Below are positions 8,025 to 17,258 of a stretch of 64,000 nucleotides of DNA, piece by piece; position 1 is the stretch's first letter, and each line of letters begins with the position of its first letter. Source of the DNA: Bacteriovoracaceae bacterium (lineage in GTDB: Bacteria > Bdellovibrionota > Bacteriovoracia > Bacteriovoracales > Bacteriovoracaceae); NCBI GenBank assembly GCA_016784965.1, contig JADHTQ010000001.1, forward strand, positions 1 through 64,000, given 5' to 3'. The notes beneath the pieces are model-generated. The model was not told where the DNA came from. It saw only the letters and a program-made list of their open reading frames with translations, and did no database searches. Both the position numbers and the translations under genes were made by a program.

Positions 8025-8555
8025 CTAAAATTGCATTACAAACCCTGGAATATCTTTTTTGAAAACATAGTTGTCAACAACACCGGGAGCTGTTTTATAA
8101 TTGACAACGATCAAAATTTCATTATTTTTACCAGTTTTCCACAATATACTGTGGGTCATATCTTTCATTGGAACTTGTAGCTTAGCAGCTTCTTTTAGGG
8201 CGCGTGTAAAAACAGTTACTCCACGCTTTACTTCACTGCCACCTTTTTCATTGGTGATCCAAATTACTTCATATTGCCAGGACATATCAATCACTTTGGT
8301 CCCTACAGTTTCCACAAGATACTCTGTTATTACAAAAGTCTCTCCAGCAATTTCTTTGATAGAACATTTATGAGCACTCATCTGCCCACCGCTTGAAAGG
8401 GTTACCTCTACATCATTCCAATCGCTGTGTTCAATTTTTAGCTTCGGCTGTGGTGTACCTGCATCAACCATGTCGCAAGATACTGCCGAGATACAAGGCG
8501 TTGCCCAGCCAATCATTATAACAAGTAATATGTAGACTAATTGATTTTTCATCAT
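8025..8555 (-). CDS. Small exported protein, unknown
   Basis: Protein of 176 aa not assigned to a family. It begins with a signal peptide (MMKNQLVYILLVIMIGW, then cleavage near CISAVS), so it should be periplasmic or secreted. The mature part is predicted by eye to be mostly beta-strand with alternating hydrophobics, and it has two cysteines (SCDM and HKCS) that could form a disulfide. It follows the SleB-type hydrolase by 10 nt with its own AAGGA site, so the two are probably co-expressed, suggesting an envelope role. Confidence 0.7.
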   Translation of the reverse strand: MMKNQLVYILLVIMIGWATPCISAVSCDMVDAGTPQPKLKIEHSDWNDVEVTLSSGGQMSAHKCSIKEIAGETFVITEYLVETVGTKVIDMSWQYEVIWITNEKGGSEVKRGVTVFTRALKEAAKLQVPMKDMTHSILWKTGKNNEILIVVNYKTAPGVVDNYVFKKDIPGFVMQF

Positions 8556-8565
8556 CTATTATTCC

Positions 8566-10476
8566 TTATTTAATAGACCGCCAAAATATATGTTTCCTAA
8601 TCCGCTCCCATGGAGCAGGATAGCTTTGACCGTAAGGCCAAAACCGAAGCTTGGTGCCATATACTCGTCTTTTTTGTGCCTTCCAACTACTTGGTGTTGG
8701 AAAGTAGTCCGCATGATAATTTAACACCCTCATGTTTTGCAGTCCACCTGCATACTCAATTCTGTTATCATCATGCATCAAGACTACCTTAATTGCACTT
8801 TTAAAAGATTGTTTTGGTTTATTATAAATCATCAACTCTAAATTGTGATTCATAACTGCAGCAACTTTTCCATTTTTATAAGTGACATGATTCCATACAG
8901 AAAATTGTTTATTGGCCAAAGCAACACGCATCCTTTTATTGCAATTAAGAAATGGTATCCCTGCGGATGTTACTATTTTCGCATTGGTGCGCACATTTTT
9001 TGTGGCCCTATTACTCATTACTTTTATAGTTGCCGCCATCTCGCCTTCACCTTCACCGCGGGCCTCACCGTGAGCAGTCAAAGCTGTGATTATCTTATTC
9101 ATCCTAAGGCAGCCATTTTTGTGCCCCCATTTTTTTCGGTATTTGCTCCACATAAACCTTAAAAATCTATTTTTCACTTTTATCTGTCTTAGGTAGCTGC
9201 GAGGCTTACTTAGATATTGTCTATTGGCAGCAGCAAAGTCAGCATGAAACTGCTCAAACTCTTTAAAATACTCTTCAGTTTTGTTAACCTTGCCTCGAAG
9301 CATTGGTTTGGGTCTAGTCGTTGTCTCTGTTTTTTTAGCCACCTTTGGTCTTTTGGTGGTCTTGGGTTTTTTAACGGCCTTAAGCCTGGGAGCAGGTTGG
9401 GGTCTCGGCACCGGTTTTTGTAAACAATCTTCTTCAGTTTGTGGGGACAACCTTTTTTTAACCTTCCTTTGAACAGCTGGTATATCTGGCAGCAAAGATA
9501 TCAAAGAGGAATCCGTGCAAGATGTTCCCTTGTGGAAATACTTTATTGAAGTGTAGTAAGTCTTTCTCGGTTTGGGTGTCTGTTTTCCATTTCTAATTAC
9601 AACCTGTACAGCATAACCCTTCCATCTTTTTACTTTTCCTATCCTCTTTAAAACTGTAAGACCTTTGCCTTTGGCTTTGAGGTATTCACGGTTTTTTCTA
9701 AATGAATATGGCCCGGTTAGAAGTGTTATCCTTTTGTTTAATACAAAATACTTTGCCGGCACATTTGGATTACCACACGCTGGCTTTATCTTCTTAGGAG
9801 TTGCAAGCCCCTTTTTAATTTTTTCAATCTGCCGCTTTATTTTTTTACAAGCTACTGTATTTTTATATGAGCAATAAAGCTTCATAGTACTTTGTAGTTC
9901 ATTAAAGAGTTTTCCCGCTTTTTTTGCCTCTTTTGTGTTGGAATTTAAAAACTTGGCAACGTCTTTGATTTTTCTGCCACTGTGTTTAAACTTGTGAAAG
10001 CAACTTGAGGTTGGTCTCGTACGTCCTTTGCTATTTTTAATGTTGGCGCACATTATGGGGGATCCAAATAGTGCTGGATTACAGGCGATCGTATTTCCCT
10101 TACACATTTTTTTATAATCTTTTTTGTACGAACTATTTTGGCGATGTGGGCGATCACAAACCTTTCTGTGACGCCATTTCACTAGTGTCGACGGCCAGCC
10201 ACCATATATGCAGTTATTTCTTTTTGCAGCATAGCTGCTACCTATAAGCCAAGATAAATAGTCTTCCATGGAGCTGTTTGGTAAATTTATTACCGTTTTA
10301 TTATCATCGGGTTGCTCTGCAGAAAGGGCAAACTGGGTCATGGCGTTTATAACCTCTACCTGGTCCTCTTGAGATAGTTGTTGGAATTGCTGGATTGTGA
10401 TTTCACTATAAGAGGAAAAACTAAGTAGAAAGGCAAAAACTCCCATCAATAGAGATAATTTTTTAGACCAATTCAT
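8566..10476 (-). CDS. Exported SleB-type cell wall hydrolase
   Basis: Protein of 636 aa. A signal peptide (MNWSKKLSLLMGVFAFLLSF) is followed by a Cys-rich, strongly basic region (residues ~85-260), a Lys/Pro-rich linker (about 345-395, PVPRPQPAPRLKAVKKPK) and a C-terminal domain. That domain starts TALTAHGEARGEGEGEMAAT near residue 467, followed by VMSNRA, the pattern of SleB/CwlJ hydrolases, which cut peptidoglycan glycan strands. The long basic N-terminal part is unlike spore SleB. In a predator such an enzyme could act on prey or self wall; this is inference. A GAGG site seven bases before ATG supports the start. Confidence 0.75.
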   Translation of the reverse strand: MNWSKKLSLLMGVFAFLLSFSSYSEITIQQFQQLSQEDQVEVINAMTQFALSAEQPDDNKTVINLPNSSMEDYLSWLIGSSYAAKRNNCIYGGWPSTLVKWRHRKVCDRPHRQNSSYKKDYKKMCKGNTIACNPALFGSPIMCANIKNSKGRTRPTSSCFHKFKHSGRKIKDVAKFLNSNTKEAKKAGKLFNELQSTMKLYCSYKNTVACKKIKRQIEKIKKGLATPKKIKPACGNPNVPAKYFVLNKRITLLTGPYSFRKNREYLKAKGKGLTVLKRIGKVKRWKGYAVQVVIRNGKQTPKPRKTYYTSIKYFHKGTSCTDSSLISLLPDIPAVQRKVKKRLSPQTEEDCLQKPVPRPQPAPRLKAVKKPKTTKRPKVAKKTETTTRPKPMLRGKVNKTEEYFKEFEQFHADFAAANRQYLSKPRSYLRQIKVKNRFLRFMWSKYRKKWGHKNGCLRMNKIITALTAHGEARGEGEGEMAATIKVMSNRATKNVRTNAKIVTSAGIPFLNCNKRMRVALANKQFSVWNHVTYKNGKVAAVMNHNLELMIYNKPKQSFKSAIKVVLMHDDNRIEYAGGLQNMRVLNYHADYFPTPSSWKAQKRRVYGTKLRFWPYGQSYPAPWERIRKHIFWRSIK

Positions 10477-10542
10477 TCCTTTTCCTCATACTTGACAACA
10501 GTAATCTTCTATACCTGTAGAACTTATCGGTAAAATTTAAAA

Positions 10543-11409
10543 TTATTTGAAGGTTTTAAGAATAGTATTTAGGTATGCCATATCAGGGGCATCTGTATTT
10601 ATTTGCTCAATAATGCTGCCAATTTCGGACTTTTTGGCCTCATCAACGGGTTTGGTTAAAATTCGGCATAAATTGATGGCAAAATTGTTGGTAAGTTTTC
10701 CATATTTCTTTAAGTCACGCATACAAAGCAGAGATTTTTTGTTTTGATTGCTCACTACACTTAAAAGATCAATGACAATTCTTTCATTTAATGTTGCATT
10801 TTGAGGTCTTAAAAATTTTTTAGCAATTTTATGGGCCTTTAGATACTGCCCTCTTGTGATATAGGTCGCTAAGTCATTCCATAAAATATCGTCAATTAAT
10901 AGATCGGTCTTAATTTTTTGTGCTTGTTTGGGAGTTAACACTTCAGAAGACAATCTATTTTCATACATACACTTATAGAGGACGTAGCGTCCCAAGGAGC
11001 CTTCTAATTTATAAGTTTTATGGCCTAAAATATAGTTATCTAATCGTTTCAGCCACCTTTTAAGCATTAATGGTTCTTTGCTATTGTGGTAAAATGTAAG
11101 AACGTTTACATACAGATGTATTTTGTTGGTTTCATAGTTTTGATCAATTGCAAGCTTGGTGTATTTAAGGGCCAAACCAGCAAAGCCAGCTTCATATAAG
11201 GATTCCTGGGCCTTCACATATGTCTGATAATACTCTTTGGAAGCAGCCTTCTTTTTTTTCAAATTATTAATAATTTCATTGTGATATTTTAAAGCTAAGT
11301 GGGGGTCGATTGTTCTAGAGTCAATCGCAAATAATGTATTGGATAAAAACAAAAACAATGTAAGCAAGGAAAAAACTCTTTTGATTTTAAACCCTCCCCA
11401 TAAAGGCAT
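10543..11409 (-). CDS. Exported helical (TPR-like) protein, unknown
   Basis: Protein of 288 aa from ATG at 11409, overlapping the 3' end of the RNase gene by 23 nt. A signal peptide with hydrophobic core VFSLLTLFLFLSNTLFA is present, but it would be preceded by an odd MPLWGGFKI. An ATC codon at 11383-11385, one base after the RNase stop and ideally spaced from GGGGAGGG, would give the textbook beginning (M)KRVFSLLTLF, so the true start may be that rare codon. The mature part consists of helix pairs like SLYEAGFAGLALKYTKLAID, resembling tetratricopeptide repeats. Function unknown. Confidence 0.7.
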   Translation of the reverse strand: MPLWGGFKIKRVFSLLTLFLFLSNTLFAIDSRTIDPHLALKYHNEIINNLKKKKAASKEYYQTYVKAQESLYEAGFAGLALKYTKLAIDQNYETNKIHLYVNVLTFYHNSKEPLMLKRWLKRLDNYILGHKTYKLEGSLGRYVLYKCMYENRLSSEVLTPKQAQKIKTDLLIDDILWNDLATYITRGQYLKAHKIAKKFLRPQNATLNERIVIDLLSVVSNQNKKSLLCMRDLKKYGKLTNNFAINLCRILTKPVDEAKKSEIGSIIEQINTDAPDMAYLNTILKTFK

Positions 11410-13012
11410 CCCAAACTTTTCTTAATAGATTTTTTTGTTTATCCCGCTTTAGTGACTTTACAGCAGGGCTTGCTGTAGTATTAACCGTCGATGGAGTGGA
11501 CATGTACTTAGCAGATAAATCAGAAGATTTTGGTATTAATACATAACTTTCCTGAACCTTACTGCCACCACTTTTGCTTTTAGCTTTAATCCGCTCAACT
11601 TTAAATTCTGGTGTATGCATGTGTGGATTGGGGACTACAAAGACTTTTATATTGAGGTTTTTTTCAACTTCTAATAGGTCTGCTCTTTTTTCATTTAGCA
11701 AAAATGCTGCAATTTCAATAGGTACCCTTGCATGTACTTGCAATGTGTCTTCTAGTAGTGCTTCCTCTTCAACTAGGCGTAAAATAGATAGTGCTAGTGA
11801 TTCAATATCCCTTATTGACCCTTGGCCATTGCAACGGGGGCAAACATTATGAGCGGACTCAATAAGAGAAGGGCGAATCCTTTGTCTGGACATCTCAAGA
11901 AGACCAAACATTGAAATCTTTGCCATTTGAATGCGAGCACGATCCAATTTGAGCACTTCCTTCATATAATTTTCAAGTTTGCGTTGATTTTCATGTTTTA
12001 CCATATCGATAAAATCAACGACCACAAGACCCCCCATATCCCGTATTCTAAGCTGTCTGGCTACCTCAGATGCTGCTTCCATATTGGTTTTTAGAGCTGT
12101 TTCCTCTATGTTTTTCCCACCTCTGGTTCTACCTGAATTTACATCAATTGAGGTGAGGGCTTCTGTGTGGTCTAGTATAATGGAGCCACCTGACTTTAGA
12201 GTTACTGTTCTAGAAAATGCCGTTTCAATTTGAGTTTCTATTTGAAATTTATTGAATATGTGTAACTTATTTTTATAGAGCTTAACTTTGTTTAAAAAGC
12301 TGGGCATTACAGAGCTTATAAATTGGTGGGCCTCCTTATAAACTTCTGGATCATCGATTAACACTTCATCTGTATCTGTTTTTAAGCAGTCTCTTAAGGC
12401 CCTGATAATTACATTACTTTCTTTATAAATCAAAGATGGGGTAGTTGACCTAGAGGCACCTTCTTGAATCAAATCCCACAATTTGATGAGATAATCTAAA
12501 TCCCATTGTAGATCTTCTTTGGCTTTGCCAATCCCAGCAGTACGAACAATCACACTCATACTTTCGGGAACGACCAGGTCTCTCATCACAAGTTTTAACT
12601 TGTTTCGATCCTCTCCGTAAATGCGCCTTGAGATGCCACCAGCATTGGTTTTGTTTGGCATTAAAACCAGGTAGCGGCCAGCTAGTGAAATTTGGGCCGA
12701 CAGGTTTGCGCCTTTGCTGCCTCTTTCTTCTTTTTCCACCTGAACAATAACTTCCATTCCTTCTTTTATTTCAACTTTAGGTATTGTTCGCGATAGATCC
12801 CTAAGGGACAAAAGCCCATGTTTTTTAAAGCCATAGTCAACAAAAGCCGCTTCTAAGCTTTTTTTAATATTGTGCACCCTACCTTTATAGATATTGGCCA
12901 CAACTTGTTCTTTACTTGGTATTTCAATGTCTAGATCGTAGAGATAATTGCCATCAACCATAGCAACTCTAAGTTCTTCTGCTTGCACTGCATTTATTAG
13001 AATTCTTTTCAT
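11387..13012 (-). CDS. rng: Ribonuclease E/G family endoribonuclease
   Basis: Protein of 541 aa. It contains the S1-like RNA-binding segment (VVANIYKGRVHNI to KGANLSAQISLAGRYLVLMP), the catalytic Asp-bearing stretches LTSIDVNSGRTRG and GGLVVVDFIDM, and the Zn-link motif CPRCNGQGSI that holds the dimer or tetramer together. RNase G/E cut single-stranded AU-rich RNA near 5' ends in mRNA decay and 16S rRNA maturation. There is no long degradosome scaffold after the core, only about 90 residues, so RNase G is the better name. The Shine-Dalgarno before the ATG is weak. Confidence 0.92.
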   Translation of the reverse strand: MKRILINAVQAEELRVAMVDGNYLYDLDIEIPSKEQVVANIYKGRVHNIKKSLEAAFVDYGFKKHGLLSLRDLSRTIPKVEIKEGMEVIVQVEKEERGSKGANLSAQISLAGRYLVLMPNKTNAGGISRRIYGEDRNKLKLVMRDLVVPESMSVIVRTAGIGKAKEDLQWDLDYLIKLWDLIQEGASRSTTPSLIYKESNVIIRALRDCLKTDTDEVLIDDPEVYKEAHQFISSVMPSFLNKVKLYKNKLHIFNKFQIETQIETAFSRTVTLKSGGSIILDHTEALTSIDVNSGRTRGGKNIEETALKTNMEAASEVARQLRIRDMGGLVVVDFIDMVKHENQRKLENYMKEVLKLDRARIQMAKISMFGLLEMSRQRIRPSLIESAHNVCPRCNGQGSIRDIESLALSILRLVEEEALLEDTLQVHARVPIEIAAFLLNEKRADLLEVEKNLNIKVFVVPNPHMHTPEFKVERIKAKSKSGGSKVQESYVLIPKSSDLSAKYMSTPSTVNTTASPAVKSLKRDKQKNLLRKVWDAFMGRV

Positions 13013-13051
13013 CAGTGGTATTTAGCAAATATTTTCCAAAGGCACCAGCCT

Positions 13052-16000
13052 TTAATTTATAGTACTCTCTCTGGGTATAGATGAAAATTTCATATGGCCA
13101 CTTGTGGGAAATATAAAAGTAGTTTTCACCTGACTTGTTGCGCTAAACTTATTGACAGACACATTAAACTTGATTTGTAGCTGGCGTTCCTTATGCAGTT
13201 CCCTAATAGTATTTGCAAGAGGTACAAAAGATGCTTTTAACTCATCTTCTTTTATATCATTTAATTTTATAGCAATGAGTTGGCAAACTAGTCCAGAGTC
13301 ATCACCACGAACTAAATCAATTTTAAACTCAGGTACACTCTGCCCCAGCTTTTTTAATTCGTTAATAAACACTAAGCAAAACGATTCAAATGCTTTGAGA
13401 TCATCTAACGAAACTATTTTCTCTCTGGTCAATCGCGTCATCAAACGATTTCCAGAAGCTGGTAGCTCGTCTTTTAAAAGTCCATCAAAATCATCAACAT
13501 ACGAAAATAGAGTTGGCTCAGGTTTAGCTCGATTAATTTTATTGTAATTTTGCTTTAACTGTCTCGACTGCTTTTGTATGACTCCATTTTCTTCTTCATT
13601 CTTGGCCATAGTATTACTTAACTTATCTTGTAAATCATCTACCACTTGTTGTTGTTTTTGTAGTATTTCCTCATTTTTGCTAATCACTTCTTGGTTTTTA
13701 CTGGATTCATCAGAGCTTACCTGCAGCTGTTGTTTTAACTGCTTAATTTTTACATCCATATCAGTAACAGCGTCTTTTTGCTCTTTCATCTTTTTTAAGT
13801 GCTCTAAGTTATTGCTCATTTTATTTTTTACAGTTTCTTCTAGATTTTTCAATTCCTCTTTTTTAGATTCTAACTGTTGATGATTGCCAGTTGTCTTAGT
13901 TTCTAGGGTTTTAAATTTGCTGGATGCCTTAGTGTGTTGATCTGTCAGCTTTGCTATTTTTTGGTTATGATCTGCAAGCAGTCGACTCTGAGCTTCATCG
14001 ACTAGAGTTTTTTCTTTTAGCTTGGCATCTACTGTATTCAACATATAAGTATATTTTTCAATTGATAAACCAAGATCTCTGACTTCTTTATCTTTGATCT
14101 TTATTGAGTCATTTAAAATTGCCAACTCTTGATTCTTTTTAGCGATCAAATTGCACAATTTATATTTAGTATTATTTTGTTCGTTTAAAGCTTTGTTCAT
14201 CCGCCCTATTTCTTTGTTTTTTTCTTTAGCAAAGATAGTTAGCTTTTGATTTTCCTGACCTTTAGAGGCCATCTTCTCTTTATGATCCTGTAGTAACGAT
14301 TTATTTTTATCAAATGATTTTTGTAAAATGTCAGATTCATCTCGAATCTGTGAGTTTAACTTTATTAATAGTTGTAATGCATCTTTGTTTTCTTGAATTT
14401 TTTTCTCTTGCTCTAAAACCTCTAGCTTCTTTTGTTCTACACTCTCGCTTCTTTGCTGATGAAGCATTTCTTGCTCTTGATAGTTTACCTTTTCTAATTC
14501 AATGGCCTCTTCGTTTTTGGCAATAATCAATTTTTGTTCTTCCAGCTGCTCATCCATCATTTTAATTTTATGCGATTTATCAGCAATCTCTGTCTTGTGT
14601 TTATCAATTTTAGCGCGTTGATCTGGAATCAATTCATTATTTTTTTGTATAGCGTCTTCTTTACTTGCAATAGAATCTTTTAACTTAGAAAGTCTTGTTT
14701 GGTATGTATCAATATCAGCTTCTAACTGGGTAATAGTTTCAGATTGTGTTTGTATCGATAGTTGCTGGGATAGGAGTTGGTCTTCACAATCTCTTACTTG
14801 CTTGGTTAATGGTGTCAGTTGATCATTGTACTCATCAATCTGTTGTTTTTGTTCTGTAAGATGATCCCCATTAACTTTTGTTGTTTGATTAAGTTGCTCC
14901 AAAGACTCATAGTTTTTTTGTACCTTTAACTGCAACTCATTTATGATGATTTCTTGATCTTTTTTCGTTTGGATCAAATGCTCAAGGTTGTCAGTTTGCT
15001 GCTTTAGGGTTTCAAGCTGTAAATTAATAGTTTCTTCATGGTCTGCAACCTGCTTTTCTATGGATCTAACTCTCTCATTCTCTGTATAAAATTGATCCTT
15101 TTTTCCATCTAGTTGTTTTTGGTTAGTTTCTACCTTTTGCTTTATGTCACTTAACTTAGAGTTAACTTGTTTCTCTTGCTCAATTAGGTCTTGTAACTTC
15201 TCATCGTATTCATTGAGCAGAGCAACGTTTTTATCAAATTCAATCTGTACCTTTATAGTGTCTTCTTTTTTTTGTGTAATGGTTTCTAAAGTACTCTTTA
15301 ATTTATCTTGGCCAAGCTTTATATTATCGCCCTGCTTTAAGATGCTCTGCCTACACTCTTTTTCCTCTAAACATTGGTCCCTATAAACCATCTCTTGTGC
15401 CAACACTTTAGATTTAAGCGATTCAATTAACTCATCGTTTTCACTAATTGTTTCAAGTTGCTTTTGTATGTAGGTGCTAATTCTTTCTAATCGTTCTTGT
15501 TTATCCTTTTTTTCTTGTTTATAGGATTCAATCTGGGCACGTTGTTTGGGAATCAACTCATTATTTTGTGAAAATGTATCCTCGCTACTTATAATGGAGC
15601 TTTTTAGCTCCGCCAAGTTCTTTTTTTGTATTTCTAGTTTACCTTCAAGCTCCTCAACACCAGTTTTTTGTACTCGAATCAACTGTTGCTGCACTTGTAC
15701 TTGTTTCTCACGCTCAACTATCTCAGATTCCAGTGATGATAGTAGAGTATTATATTTTTCTATGTGTTCTTTTTGTTTGTTGAGCTTGAGCTTTTTTAGT
15801 TCAGTATTAACACTTAATTGTTCTATGGAATTGTTGCACTGTTGAACTTTAGTTTGCAGTTTTCTAATATTATCTTCTTGTTTTCTTTTAATTACTTCTA
15901 GGTTATCAAATTTGCTTTTTTCAACGTCTAACACGGCTACTTGAGAGTTAACAACCTCATCTTGTCGTGAAATTTCAGCCTTTTTTGCTTCAATAATTTT

Positions 16001-17176
16001 TTCTTTTTTGGCTATAATGCTGTCAAATTTCTCAATTTTTGCTTCATTTTTCTCTATGATCCCAGCTTGCAAACTTATTACTGACTCTGCTTGCTTAATG
16101 TTGTGCTCAATTTCCTCTTTACTTCTTTTGCGGTTTAATAATTTTTCGTCATTACTTTTAATACAAGTGCGCAGCTGTGCAATTTGCTCCGCATTGCTAT
16201 CAAACAGATTATTTTGTTCTTGTTCTAACAAAACGACCGACTCTAATTCTTTTACTTGAGCGTCTATAAGGGCCGCCAATCCCTGCATCTGTTTTTTGCT
16301 ATCATTTAAGAGATCTCTGTTTTCTCTAACGATATCGTTTTGCTTTTCTAGGCCCTTTTTTTGTTTAACGTACCGAAACTTCAGGGCGTTATAGTCTTTG
16401 TATAGCCCTTGTAGATCACATATAAGGTTCTTTTTTTCTTTTATTTTGGATAAGAGTAATTTCTTTTGATCTTCAATGGAAGTTAGTTTGCTTGTAATCT
16501 TACGTTTGTAGTATGAAATCTTTTTTTGAATTTGTTTAATGCTTTGGTTTTGCTCATCAATCTTTTTTTGGATATTTTTAAGTTTAATACTCACTTGAGT
16601 TTTGTAAAAACTACTCTTGCTTTTCATCTCCTGACTAAGGGAGCTCACCTTTTTTTCGAGTTCTGCAAGGATTCCCTTTTTTTCACTTAGAATTATTGTG
16701 TGCCTAGAAATATTTGCTTTTATATCTGTTATGCTATTTGTGGTTGTAACAATGTTGTGCTGGAGCGTCATAAGCGTTTTTTGTTGCTTATTAATCAACA
16801 CTTTATTACTTTCAAGGATTTCTAATTGGTCTTTTTGTTTTTTAACATACTTATAAAAAATCCTCTTGTGGCGGCTAACCTTTTTTAAGATACGCTTTAT
16901 TTTCCACTCTTGCATTTTGATTACAAGCTGGTTTTCTTTCATTGATTTTTGTTGGTCGATGTTTTTATCTACACAATCAATTGCATCTAGCTTTAACTTT
17001 TCTATTTGTTGCTTATTATTTCTTTCTTGCTCCTCAATTTCCAGCAATTGTTCCTGCCAGCTAGTGCCCTTATCCGGCCCACTGGTTAATTTAGATATGT
17101 CGTCCTCCTGATAGCGGAGGTCATCTTGTAATCTCTTTTTGCTTTTAACTAACTTATAAATAAGATTATCTATCAT
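13052..17176 (-). CDS. 1374-aa coiled-coil protein with internal duplication
   Basis: No family recognised. Residues ~1-1215 are almost unbroken heptad-type sequence rich in Lys, Glu, Gln and Leu with no membrane segment or signal peptide, so it is probably a long cytoplasmic rod or filament. Two ~200-residue stretches are similar: one around NNELIPKQRAQIE (near residue 546) and one around NNELIPDQRAKID (near 852), about 307 residues apart, implying a duplication. The last ~155 residues (from FSYVDDFDGLLKDE) are globular and mixed alpha/beta, a possible binding head. A perfect TATAAT (17183-17188) lies six bases before the ATG without a ribosome-binding site, so the mRNA may be leaderless. 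SMC proteins were considered, but there is no Walker motif. Confidence 0.85.
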   Translation of the reverse strand: MIDNLIYKLVKSKKRLQDDLRYQEDDISKLTSGPDKGTSWQEQLLEIEEQERNNKQQIEKLKLDAIDCVDKNIDQQKSMKENQLVIKMQEWKIKRILKKVSRHKRIFYKYVKKQKDQLEILESNKVLINKQQKTLMTLQHNIVTTTNSITDIKANISRHTIILSEKKGILAELEKKVSSLSQEMKSKSSFYKTQVSIKLKNIQKKIDEQNQSIKQIQKKISYYKRKITSKLTSIEDQKKLLLSKIKEKKNLICDLQGLYKDYNALKFRYVKQKKGLEKQNDIVRENRDLLNDSKKQMQGLAALIDAQVKELESVVLLEQEQNNLFDSNAEQIAQLRTCIKSNDEKLLNRKRSKEEIEHNIKQAESVISLQAGIIEKNEAKIEKFDSIIAKKEKIIEAKKAEISRQDEVVNSQVAVLDVEKSKFDNLEVIKRKQEDNIRKLQTKVQQCNNSIEQLSVNTELKKLKLNKQKEHIEKYNTLLSSLESEIVEREKQVQVQQQLIRVQKTGVEELEGKLEIQKKNLAELKSSIISSEDTFSQNNELIPKQRAQIESYKQEKKDKQERLERISTYIQKQLETISENDELIESLKSKVLAQEMVYRDQCLEEKECRQSILKQGDNIKLGQDKLKSTLETITQKKEDTIKVQIEFDKNVALLNEYDEKLQDLIEQEKQVNSKLSDIKQKVETNQKQLDGKKDQFYTENERVRSIEKQVADHEETINLQLETLKQQTDNLEHLIQTKKDQEIIINELQLKVQKNYESLEQLNQTTKVNGDHLTEQKQQIDEYNDQLTPLTKQVRDCEDQLLSQQLSIQTQSETITQLEADIDTYQTRLSKLKDSIASKEDAIQKNNELIPDQRAKIDKHKTEIADKSHKIKMMDEQLEEQKLIIAKNEEAIELEKVNYQEQEMLHQQRSESVEQKKLEVLEQEKKIQENKDALQLLIKLNSQIRDESDILQKSFDKNKSLLQDHKEKMASKGQENQKLTIFAKEKNKEIGRMNKALNEQNNTKYKLCNLIAKKNQELAILNDSIKIKDKEVRDLGLSIEKYTYMLNTVDAKLKEKTLVDEAQSRLLADHNQKIAKLTDQHTKASSKFKTLETKTTGNHQQLESKKEELKNLEETVKNKMSNNLEHLKKMKEQKDAVTDMDVKIKQLKQQLQVSSDESSKNQEVISKNEEILQKQQQVVDDLQDKLSNTMAKNEEENGVIQKQSRQLKQNYNKINRAKPEPTLFSYVDDFDGLLKDELPASGNRLMTRLTREKIVSLDDLKAFESFCLVFINELKKLGQSVPEFKIDLVRGDDSGLVCQLIAIKLNDIKEDELKASFVPLANTIRELHKERQLQIKFNVSVNKFSATSQVKTTFIFPTSGHMKFSSIPRESTIN

Positions 17177-17182
17177 AAGTGT

Positions 17183-17188
17183 ATTATA
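17183..17188 (-). promoter_or_regulatory. Consensus -10 box directly before coiled-coil gene
   Basis: TATAAT on the minus strand, with ACACTT between it and the ATG. Transcription would start at or next to the A of the start codon. No good -35 hexamer is seen at 17 nt (GAGGTA) and no Shine-Dalgarno precedes the ATG. Confidence 0.35.
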
Positions 17189-17258
17189 GGAGTATTCAGA
17201 TAAATTACCTCTTCGGGAATATTTTTCCTAAATAAATATCCTTTACGTGCTTGCTGCT

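Noticed and set aside
13038-13053. AAAGGC-acca-GCCTTT hairpin at the end of the coiled-coil gene as a terminator
   Set aside because: Six-bp stem without a T-run on the minus strand; the next gene is only 39 nt away and probably co-transcribed.
13152-16259. Several antisense open frames inside the coiled-coil gene, rich in Ser, Phe and Cys
   Set aside because: They are complements of the Lys/Glu/Gln-rich codons of the coiled coil, lack start signals and family motifs, and overlap a clear gene.
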